Assembly (NCBI GenBank): GCA_029207755.1
Contig: JARCOQ010000586.1
Coordinates: forward strand, 1 to 64,000
DNA from: Chamaea fasciata
Taxonomy: Eukaryota > Chordata > Aves > Passeriformes > Sylviidae
Length of the DNA: 64,000 nucleotides
Direction: 5' to 3'
In this document: positions 11,030 through 19,753 of the stretch, in pieces
Numbering within the stretch: the first letter of the stretch is position 1
Layout: every line of letters starts with the position of its first letter
Program-made: the position numbers and the translations under genes
Notes under the pieces: model-generated
Told to the model about the DNA's origin: nothing
Databases searched by the model: none
What the model saw: only the letters and a program-made list of their open reading frames with translations

Positions 11030-12120
11030 TCCCCAAATTTTTCCCCTCAAAAATTCCCAAATTTCCTCCCCAGAGCATTCCCAAATTCTCCCCTCAAAAT
11101 TCCCAAGTTTCCCTCCGAAAATTCCCTGATTTTCTTCCCCCAAAAATGTTCCCGCGTTTTCCCTTCAAATTTCCCAAATTTTGCACTCCCAAAATTCCCC
11201 AAATTTCTCCCCAAAATCCCCGAACTTTCCCCCCCAATTCCCAAATTTTCCCCCTGAAAATTCCCACATTTTTATCCCCAAAATTCCCACATTTTTATCC
11301 CCAAAATTCCCAAGTTTTCCTTCCTAAAATTCCCAAATTTCCCCCCAGAATTCCCACATTTTTATCCCCAAAATTCCCAAATTTTCCTTCCTAGAATTCC
11401 CAACTTTTCCCCCAGAATTCCCACATTTTATCCCCAAAATTCCCAAATTTTCCCCCAAAATTCCCACATTTTTATTCCCAAATTTTTATCCCCAAAATTC
11501 CCAAATTTTCCCTCTAGAATTCCCAAAATTTTCCGCCCAAAATTTCCTCCCCGAATTCCGGGTTTTTCCCTCCCAAGAATTCCCAAAATTTCCAACCCAA
11601 ATTCCCAGAGTTTCCCCCCCACAAAAAATCCCAAATTTTTCTCACAAAATTCCCAAATTTCCTCTCCAAAATTCCCTATTTTTGCTCTCAAAATTCCCAA
11701 TTTTCCCTCCCCAAATTCCCAAATTTTCCAGCTCCAAATCACCAAATTTTTATCCCTAAAATTCCCAAATTCCCGCCAGAAATTCCATCCTCGAATTCCT
11801 GATTTTGCCCTCCCCAAAATTTCTCAAAATTCCCAATTTTCCCTCCAAAGCTTCCCAAATTTTCCTGAAAATTTCTTAAATTTCCCCCCAAAAACCCCCA
11901 AATTTCCCCCCCAAATTTTTATCCCAAAACTCCCAAATTTTCCCTTCCCAAAAATTCCCATTTCCCCCCGCCCCAAATTTCCAAAATTTTCTCTCCAAAA
12001 CCACCAAACTTTGTCCCCAAAATTCCCAAATTTCACCCAAAATTCCGAATTTTCTCCCAAAATTCCCAAATTTTCCCCAAATCTCCCAAAATTCTCCAAA
12101 ATTTCCCCAAAATTTCCGGT
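11030..12120. repeat. C/A-rich CCCAAATTTTCCCC repeat tract, R1 only
   Basis: This is about 1.1 kb of short imperfect repeats such as AAAATTCCCAAATTTTCCCC. The C-rich strand is plus here, whereas it is minus in 10166-10926. Stop-free frames of 60-210 codons in this tract are low-complexity artefacts. Confidence 0.85.
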
Positions 12121-12127
12121 TTTTTAC

Positions 12128-12195
12128 CCGAAAAGCTCCAGTCAGGGAGGTCCCGCAGGGGGCCGGGCCCGGAGAAACTCGGGGAGAGCCCAAAG
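12128..12195 (-). CDS. gene 2 exon candidate a, R1 only (68 bp)
   Basis: On the minus strand a CCCTCAG acceptor and a GTAAAA donor bound 68 bp of normal-complexity GC-rich sequence inside long repeat tracts. Two frames are open: one reads LGSPRVSPGPAPCGTSLTG and ends in phase with the coiled-coil frame of the next exon; the other reads FGLSPSFSGPGPLRDLPDWS and is in phase with the alternative frame. R2 and R3 lack it. The protein is unknown, and exon status rests only on splice-like edges and the contrast with surrounding low complexity. Confidence 0.35.
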
Positions 12196-12199
12196 CTGA

Positions 12200-13160
12200 G
12201 GGAAAAACCCCAAAATTTGGGAATTTTACCCCAAAATTCCAGCAGAAATCCCCTGGAATCCCAATGTTTGGGGAAGAAACCAAAAAAATTTGGGGAGAAA
12301 AAATCAAAATTTGGGGGAAAAAATGCCCAAAATTTGGGGGAAAAAATGCCCAAAATTTTGTTAAAAATCTAAAAACTGGAGAAAAAAAATCCCAAAATTT
12401 GGGGGAAAAAATTCCCAAAATTTGGTTAAAAATCTAAAAAACTGGGGAAAAAAATTCCCAAAATTTGGGGGAAAGATCCCAAAATTTGGGGGAAAAGATC
12501 CCGAAATTTGGAAGAAAAAAAATCCCAAAATTTGGGGGGAAAATCCCAAAATTTGGGGGAAAAAATCCCAAAATTTGGTTAAAAACCTAAAAAACTGGAG
12601 AAAAAAATTCCCAAAATTGGGGGGGAAAAAAATTGCAAAATTTTGGTGAAAAAATTCCAAAATTTTTGGGAAAAAATCCCTAAATTTGGGGGAAAAAATC
12701 CCAAAATTTGGAAGAAAAAATCCCAAAATTTGGGGGAAAAAAATCCCTAAATTTGGAAGAAAAAATCCCAAAATTTGGGGGAAAAAAATCCCTAAATTTG
12801 GAAGAAAAAATCCCAAAATTCGGGAATTTTAACCCAAAATTCCAGCCGGAATTCCCTCAGATCCATCCAGGATCCCAAAATTTGTTGGGGAAAAAAAAAT
12901 CCCAAAAATTTGGATAAAAATCACAGAATTTGGGGGAAAAAATCCGAAATTTACCCCAAAGTTTTCCAAAATTCCCCAATTTTTCCCCGATTCCACCCCA
13001 AATCCTGGGAAATTTCCAAAAAACTCCACGGAACACCCCAAAAATTTGGGAAAAACTCAGAAATTTTGGGACAAACTTCAAATTTGCTGGAAAAAATCCC
13101 AAAATTTTGGGGAAAACCTCCAAATCCAGGGAAAACCGTCCCAAATCCCGGAAATTCCCC
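12200..13160. repeat. A/G-rich AAAATTTGGGGGAAAAAATCCC repeat tract, R1 only
   Basis: The tract is made of units of about 20 bp of CCCAAAATTTGGGGGAAAAA type, with purine-rich polarity on the plus strand. It lies between exon candidate a and the CpG promoter, as expected for a first intron of gene 2. Apparent proteins rich in PKFG or FFPPNFG from this stretch are artefacts. Confidence 0.85.
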
Positions 13161-13289
13161 CAAAATTCGAGGGAAAAAAAACCCCCCAACAATTTCCCGC
13201 CAAATCCCCTCACGACGAAGCACGCCCCCTCCCTTAAAACCACGCCTCGATCCTGAGGCCACGCCCTCTTTTCCCCCCTCACCTCTCTC

Positions 13290-13740
13290 GCCATTCGCCA
13301 ATCCGCTGCGGGGGGCGTGGCCAGGGCCGGGCAGCGCGCGCCTGCCGCTCCGCTGGGGGGGTGCCAAACGTCAATCACGCACAAGCCATGCCCCTTCTTT
13401 CAAAACCCCGCCCAAATCGAGATTAAACCACGCTCAACCCCCTCAGACCACGCCCGCTCATTTGCATCTCATTAAATCAGCGCCTCCCGCCCCCCGAGAC
13501 CCTCCTGGAGCTTTCCCGGGACGAACCGAGCCGGAGGACTCTGCGCGCCGCCATCTTCGCCATGGCAGGAAGTGATGTCACCGCGCGCATGCGCACGTCA
13601 CCGAAACATCCGCTCGCCGCCATGTTGTACGGAATGACCGCGAAGCGCGGCGCCATTTCGCACCGGAAGTGCCATGACCCAACTTCCCCTTCGTGCGCCG
13701 CCGTCTTGTACGGAACGAGATGGGAGCGGCGCCGGCGATT
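13290..13740. promoter_or_regulatory. CpG-island promoter, R1 only
   Basis: Very CpG-rich, repeat-poor sequence contains CCAAT (13298-13302), octamer ATTTGCAT (13460-13467), an NRF1-type CGCGCATGCGCA (13584-13595), an ETS-type CCGGAAGT (13663-13670), a YY1-type GCCGCCATGTTG (about 13617) and related GCCGCCAT strings nearby. On the minus strand the context GCGAAGATGGCGGCGCGC is a typical YY1-overlapped translation start, and a short frame follows it. The most economical reading is a promoter for the minus-strand gene 2; activity in both directions is possible. R2 and R3 have lost this segment. Confidence 0.6.
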
Positions 13741-14064
13741 AAACGCCAGAAGAGAAATAAAATTAAAATTAAATTAAATTTCAATAAATTTTCAGATCGC
13801 CTCTTTTTGTTGTTGTTGTTTTGCTGTCGCCGCGGGTTTTTTTTTTTTGTTTGTGGGAGTTTGAGGTGGTTTTGAGGAAAATTTTTCCCCTCAGGTTTTG
13901 CCGATTTGGGGATTTTTTTTCTTTTTAAAGCGATTTTTTTCCCCACAAAATTTCGTTTTTCCCTCTAAAATCCCCATTTTCCCCCCTAAAATCTCCCTTT
14001 TTTCCCCAAAATCTCCATTTTCCCCCCAAATTTCCGTCTTATCCGGCAAAACCCCCCGCACCGC

Positions 14065-14772
14065 GCCGCCATCTTGTACGGCAACCGCGAGCAGCCAAAC
14101 CACCCCAAACCCGACAATTTTTCCCGTTTCCCAACCAAAATCTCCATTATTCTCTCTAAAATTTCTTTTTTTTTTTTTTTAAATCCCATTTTTTCCCCCA
14201 AATCTCCGTTTTCTCAATTTTTGTACGGCAAAAAACCCCGCGCGCCGCCATCTTGTACGGCAAGATCCTCCGGGCGCCGCCATTTTGCCGTCCTCTCCTC
14301 ACCCCTCACACCGCGCCGCCATTTTGTACGGCAACCCCCAGCGGTCAAACCGCCCCAAAACTCCCTAAATTTTGCCCTTTTCCCCCCAAATTTAGAGTCG
14401 GAGATTTCCATTTTTATCTCTAAAATCCACTTTTTCCCCCAAATCCCCTTTTTCCACCCAAATCTCCGTTTTCTCCATTTTGTACGGCACGATCCTCAAG
14501 ACGCCGCCATTTTGTCGCCCTCAAGTCTCCCTCAAACAGCGCCGCCATTTTTACGGAAACCCCCAGCGGCCAAACCGCCCCAAAACCTCCCGATTTTATC
14601 CGTTTTTTCTCCAAATTTAGAATCAGAAAATCCAATTTTTATCTCTGAAATCCCCTTTTTCCCCGAAATCCCCTTTTTTCCTCCCAAATCTCCGTTTTCT
14701 CTATTCTGTACGGCGAAATCTCCGAGCCACCATTTTGTCGCCCTCACACCGCGCCGCCATTTTGTACGGCAA
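14065..14772. promoter_or_regulatory. array of YY1-type motifs, R1
   Basis: At least six matches to GCCGCCATYTTG occur, at 14065, 14244, 14276, 14315, 14503 and 14753. Several extend to GCCGCCATCTTGTACGGCAA or its CATTTTG form. They are embedded in imperfect repeats of roughly 200 bp with C-rich CCCCAAATCTCCGTTTTC filler. CCGCCATNTTG is the established YY1 binding consensus; binding here is inference. The related motif in the promoter at about 13617, also followed by TTGTACGG, suggests the array grew from promoter sequence. Confidence 0.6.
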
Positions 14773-14884
14773 GCCCCGGAGGCCAAACCGCCCCAAAACC
14801 TCCCGATTTTATCCGTTTTTTGCCCCAAAAAACGAGTCGGATATTTCCGGTTTTTAATTCTTTTGAATTTTCCAGGATCCCGCC

Positions 14885-14991
14885 TCAGCCCAACGTGTCT
14901 TTCCAGGGTCTTTTCGGGGTGTCTGAGGGCGCGGCCGGAGCGGCCCCGGGGGAGCTCAGCCGGTTTTGAGCGAAGGTTTGCCGGAGAGGGC
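14885..14991 (-). CDS. gene 1 terminal coding exon, R1
   Basis: On the minus strand a strong acceptor (T-rich tract ending in AATCAG) precedes 107 bp that join in phase to the 64-bp exon at 15113-15176 and end in TGA at 14885-14887. The joined frame reads GPLRQTFAQNRLSSP, then a short alanine/proline stretch, and ends KRPWKDTLG. An ATTAAA lies about 30 bp past the stop. The exon is base-for-base the same in all three cassettes although the neighbouring intron differs. The protein was not recognised. The opposite strand also has a splice-like ending with AATAAATAAA (about 15018-15028), so a convergent transcript cannot be excluded. Confidence 0.5.
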
Positions 14992-15112
14992 CTGATTAAA
15001 CAAACAAAAAAAACCCGAAATAAATAAAAATGTAAAAATATCATTCTGGGGAGGGATTCCCCCTCCCCCCAAATTTTTTGGGGTTTTTTTTGGGGGGGGT
15101 TTTTTTGGTCAC

Positions 15113-15176
15113 CTTTGGCCGCCAGCTGCAGGTGGTTCCGGAGGCGCCAGCGGCGCTGATCGGCCTCGTGCGTGGC
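15113..15176 (-). CDS. gene 1 penultimate exon, R1
   Basis: On the minus strand a pyrimidine-rich tract ending CCAAG precedes 64 bp, and a GTGACC donor follows. The frame reads ATHEADQRRWRLRNHLQLAA plus K, a helical, charged stretch, and joins in phase to the terminal exon. The acceptor lies at the junction between the GC-rich cassette and the AT-average spacer, so the real exon may have been longer and cut by the rearrangement. No upstream exon of comparable GC-rich character is visible in the adjoining spacer, which suggests a 5'-truncated gene fragment. Identical in R1, R2 and R3. Confidence 0.5.
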
Positions 15177-15744
15177 CTTGGCAAATGAGGAGACAGGGGA
15201 AGGAGGCAGCTCTTAGGGACAGAATTATTCCTTTTATCCTCTCTATGCCTGTTTAAGTACTGCCTTCCCTTAGGGGCATAACTCAAGCAAACACCTGTTG
15301 GATGCCATTGTGTTTTCAGGGATGATTTAGGGATGGCTGCCCATTTCTAGTGATCCTGTTCAGAAGTGGTTTAAAATGTACAGTAGTGTAGGCAGAAAGT
15401 CAAGCTAGAGCTGCTGTGACAGTGCTTCCATCATCTGTCAGCATCCTGAGTGTTGTGAGCTAAACCTGAAATTTGATTTGAACTGCCTGATATCTGCCAA
15501 GGGGCAGGATATCATTGCTGGAGAGAAATCCTCTCATCTTCCGCGACTCCATCCCCAGTCAGATGGAAGAACAGGTTGGTATCCAGAGGTGAATGGCACT
15601 GGACCTTTACGGGGCACAGAAATCATCCATATCCCCATGCTTTTAAGGAAAAGGATTCTGAGCAGAGGGCCCTTTGGCTCTGCGGCAGAAACTGTTTGGA
15701 AAAAGTTGCTTTAATAATAAGATTCTGACTGAAGAGTTTTGCAG

Positions 15745-15860
15745 ACGATGGTTTGCTTATGGAAATGGTCAAGCGGTCGTTCTGGTATTTGGACACCAGG
15801 TTACAAAAAGAGAAAAACTACTGTATCGGTGTACATGAAGTGAATGAAAAAGTAGATTAA
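15745..15860 (+). CDS. terminal-exon candidate in S1
   Basis: After a TTTTGCAG acceptor-like string, 116 bp stay open and end in TAA. The frame reads DDGLLMEMVKRSFWYLDTRL, then QKEKNYCIGVHEVNEKVD. The sequence is identical in S2 and S3, including S3, which has drifted elsewhere. The composition is protein-like, but no family was recognised and no partner exon was found. It may also be chance. Confidence 0.25.
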
Positions 15861-17821
15861 AGGAAAAGTTCAGAAGCCAAAGCTGGAGAGAGGTTCAGAG
15901 TAACCCAAAATTGCCATCCAAGATCTTGGGGAGGAGGGTTGTAACCTTTCTGAGGTATTACTGTGCGTGTACTCCCTAACGAATACATTGGGTATGTTAG
16001 ACCAAACCAGACAATTAATTTTTAACACAGAAGGACTTTGAGGACAACTCTGACACCCAGAGGAAAGAAAAGGCTTAATGGAAAGTTTCCATCTTCGAAT
16101 CACTGCTAAAGTAGAAGTGCTGTTTTGTTAGTGGAAAATGTCAGTGAAATTTCAAATAATTGTGTATTCCTGAGAGGTGTCACTACAGTAAATCCCCTTT
16201 GTGGAATAGTTAAGTCACAATTGAAATTTGGTGCTGTGCAGTAGTCCATTGTTCTGGTACTTAAACTCTTTAGGGAACAGTCCCCATAAGGGGTAATGAT
16301 TTGCTGGTGGCCAAGAAATGTATTTTCTGTATGATCCAGGTGGAGAAGTAAAGGAAGAAATGCTGTGAAATAGACACATTTTTTGTACACCTGAAAAGAG
16401 ACTTGGATGTGATATGCAGGCAGATATCAGCTTTAAATTCGATGTAGTCAATGTTAATGGTATTAACATAGAGATCTTTATCAGCAGAGGTGTATTCAGG
16501 CTTCTTCTATTTTCCTGTCCATTTGCTTCAGTGTAGCAGTGTGAGATGAAAGCCCAAGGCTTTGCAGACTGGCTCCTCATTTGTGCCCCAGTTACTGACA
16601 GCTGGGACAGTGGAAATTCTCCTTGCAGTGGCCTTGTTTTAAACACCAAGATGAAAATATAATGCATGCTTAGAAGGTGCAAACAATGTCTAATCTCATT
16701 TCACTCAGTGAAATTTGCTCAGCTTCATCTTGGAGCACTGGAGATATTTTAGTATTTCAAAGTGTATCAAACTATTTGCCCAGTATTTGGAAAAGCTACT
16801 CAGATTTAGTGGAAATGTTTCTATTTCAGACCCAAACCACTTTGATATTTGTTAATTTTATTAGTGTATTGAAGTTCATTGACACTGGGAAAAGTGATCC
16901 TGTTTCTTCAATTGATAACACCACAGGAATTGCCTTTTTATTAATCTTTATTTGGATGCCTCCCTGTCCCTATGGAACAATGGGGTTGAAGATGCAGTGA
17001 GGGAGAACAGTGGAAGGAAAAGGCCAGACTAAATATTCCTTGAAATAAATAGGCCTCTTTCCCTTGACTTCAAAGGAAAAAAAAACCCAACCTAATTAAA
17101 TACAATTGAGGGGAAGAGGAAAAAAAAATGAGAACCTTTGATTTGAACACACTTTGGAGCAGAGCATGGAGAGATAGGAGAATGATCTCTGTGAGATGAA
17201 TAAGTTGCCTCTCCTGCTGCATTTGTTTTGGGGTGGGTGAATCATTTCTTGAGGATTCTGTTTTTAAAAGTTGGATTTGACTTGGTTGATATTCCTTTCA
17301 GCATCTAGATTTTCTATTTTGGCTTGTATTTTTCATACAAGAACCATGTCGTTAGAGCAGATAGCTGGTCCTGCAGTACAGGCAGATCTCATAAGGGTAG
17401 GAGGATAAGGAAATACACCGGAAAGGACAATATTGAAGATTTTATCAAGTTTGACCTCCTGGCAGTTGAAGCAAGTTGTTCCTCAAGGTCTTGTGGCAGC
17501 TGTTTCAAGTGAAGAGAGCACGAGTCACAAACACTGTGAAGTTCTCTGACTGATTCTAAACAGGGTAAAGAATTAGCCCCTTCACCATCACGCCTGGATT
17601 TTTACCTGGGGAGAATGTCTATGGAAAAAGATTGTGGCTGTTGTGAAGGAATAATGTCCAAGGCAGCCGAAAATCTGCGTTGGCTGATGTGTTGTGTGTC
17701 CTCCCTCCTCCCAGTGTTTTCAGTCAGTGTGTCAGAGCCTTTCCTGGCATGTGAGACATTCCTTGAAGTGTTGAAATGGTTCCTTGGGACTCCCTCACTC
17801 TTGGCAAAAGAAGTAGGAGGA

Positions 17822-18595
17822 GTGTTGGGGGTTAGGTTTGTTCCTTCTTTCTCTAAAGAATTTTTTCCCGACACGTTACCAAGGAGACCAAGTGTTGGAT
17901 ACTTGAGAGTACTTAACCGAAACAAAGAGGTGGACAAAGGTGGAAGGGGGAGATAACGCAGGTAAAAGACAAAGCTTGAGGCAGCTGCGGGCTTTTCTTT
18001 CTCCGGCGTTCGGGGAGACGCGTGTCTGCCGCTCCTCGAGGAGCTCAGCCGCCGCAGAGCACGCCGAGCAGAGAACGGCTGTTGCTGGCTGGAGGAGTTT
18101 CACTGTGGCCAAAGGGATCCAGTCCTGGGAAATCTACTATCACCAGTTCAGCCTGAATCCTGAGTTTTCCCGGCCACCTGCGGGAGCTGGTCCAGGCCCT
18201 GCCTCGCCTTCGGCGCTGCTCCTCTTGCTGCAGCGTGACCCTGCACCCCTGCGCTGCCGGGACATCCTGCCCCTGCCTGCCGGGACACCCTGCCATCCCA
18301 GCGACCAGCCCGGGACTTTTCCACTGTTTCAGCTTGGTGCTCTGAGGATCCTGCAGGGACAGCGAAACCAAACTGCCCTGGGTTTTGTGAAACAAAGCCC
18401 TCAAGGTTCTTGGTACTGTTGTCGTTTGTCATTAATGCTGCAGTTGTTTGGTGGGGGGGAGTTTTTGTGTTTGTTTGCTTTGTATTACATACTAGTAAAG
18501 AACTGCTATTCCTATTTCCCAAATCTTTGCCAAAGAGCCCCTGATTGTAATTTTACCTGGCAGATACCTGTCTTCCCAAACCAAGACAAGGAGGA
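17822..18595. other. 774-bp CpG-containing block present in S1 and S2, absent from S3
   Basis: The block is bounded by AGGAGGA at 17815-17821 and again at 18589-18595; S3 has one AGGAGGA at the site. It holds a CpG-rich stretch (about 17990-18110) after an AACGCAGGTAAAAG donor-like string, and a 250-codon plus-strand open frame from 17940 with no recognisable domain. It could be an old promoter and first exon. The flanking short direct repeat favours deletion from S3 over insertion in S1/S2. Confidence 0.5.
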
Positions 18596-19617
18596 AGGAC
18601 AAATCTCACTCCCTCCGCTTCCAAGGAGTGTATATTGTGTGTTGTATACTCCCTTGGGGTGTTTGCCACCTTTCCTGAGGGTGAACTTGTAGGATTTGTT
18701 GCAAATTTATTCACAAGAAATGTTGTGTGTACCTATTAGAGTTTTAGAGTGAGTTAGGGATTTGGCAAAGGTGAATTGTTTAAGTTGAAAATAATTTTTG
18801 GGTGTAACAGATCAACCCCTGCATACTACAGATAAAAATACTTGCAAGAACCTTTCCCTTTTTCATTTATCATTATGCACACTGCTTCACTGGAAAAGGC
18901 CTCACAGGATGTGTTTGGAGAGGAGCCTGCTTTTCCATTAAACAACAAGGAATATTTTACTTTTGAAAGAAAGAGACAAAAACATGCCATTTTTTTTTTT
19001 AATGGCATGTTCTTAGTTATCAGATTAACAACATTTTTGGAGGGGTATTCAAGCAAGTATTAAGCGTAAAACATACAAATAAACGTACTCTGACTTTCAG
19101 CAATCCTTTAAGAACTGGAGACTTCTCTTAAAGCAGGATCCCTTTCCTTCTGGGTGGATCACCTTTAGGTATTCCTCCAAACAAGCTGCAGCTGTCCCAT
19201 GTGACACTGGCAGGGGCAGCTCTGGGCCGTGTTGCTTCCCCAGGAGTTTTTGGCGGCTGACTCTTGCTTAGGTAATTTAGTAATTGTGCTGCCACCTTCG
19301 GGATCCCCAAAAGGTCTGTCTCCCACATGCCTGCATGTTGCAAGACTCTATTTCATTTCCATATGTTCCTCTTTTCTGTGCACGATTGGTCTTTGGACGG
19401 ATAAAGGAGGGGTTTTAGCACCTGTTAATGAATTAATTAAATGGTGGATGTACTGATGTAATCTCTACAAAATGATTCTGTTAGATACTTTGGAGACTTC
19501 TGTTTTGCTTGTGTGATCTTTACTATTTGAGGGAAACTTTGAAACTCCTGATGGGCCTTGAGTGATTTTTACTTCTTGGACAGACCGTGCTTCTCTTGTC
19601 TTTCTACTTGTTGTCCC

Positions 19618-19753
19618 CTTAATTTTAGCCCCTAGAGGGCTAAACTTTACAGTTTCATTAAATAAATCATAAATACTTCAGTTTATAAATAATATAGATG
19701 TTCATTGTATATTTTTATATAATTTAATTTTGTCCCCTACAGGGCTAAAATTT
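19618..19753. repeat. small AT-rich inverted-repeat element in S1
   Basis: A perfect hairpin TTTAGCCC-CTAGA-GGGCTAAA lies at 19624-19644. The right end carries CCCCTACAGGGCTAAAATTT (about 19734-19753), an inverted, imperfect match to the left end AATTTTAGCCCCTAGAGGG. The 90 bp between are almost pure A/T. The form resembles a MITE remnant. Copies sit at the equivalent places in S2 and S3. Confidence 0.4.

Larger units (their letters stand above)
8671..15180. repeat. R1: first copy of the amplified GC-rich cassette (most complete copy)
   Basis: The same ordered set of elements returns at 21848-25854 and 32520-36452. R1 differs from R2 and R3 by a few percent and keeps an additional ~2.8 kb (about 10.93-13.75 kb) with a CpG promoter and two exon candidates. 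Its left edge starts directly with the 40-bp array and has no homology to the sequence left of R2 or R3. Its right edge at about 15180 coincides with the start of a minus-strand exon. Confidence 0.9.

Noticed and set aside
10656..13256. Many open frames of 60-220 codons rich in F, P, K, N and G
   Set aside because: They come from low-complexity GGGGATTTT, CCCAAATTTT and AAATTTGGGGG tracts that rarely form stops; composition follows the repeat.
14074..15027. 317-codon plus-strand frame through the YY1-motif array (and frames at 24626-25702, 35225-36300)
   Set aside because: The frame is built from imperfect repeats; its continuity changes between copies (several shorter frames in R2 and R3), as expected for non-coding repeats.
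17336..17394. Possible start exon in S1 (frame MSLEQIAGPAVQADLIR followed by GTAGGA)
   Set aside because: Attractive sequence, but the start region is altered in S3, the frame meets a stop directly after the supposed donor, and no partner exon is seen; too weak to annotate.
17940..18692. 250-codon plus-strand open frame in S1 (28615-29367 in S2)
   Set aside because: No domain is recognisable, it starts within a CpG-rich patch, and most of it is absent from S3; identity between S1 and S2 only reflects recent duplication.
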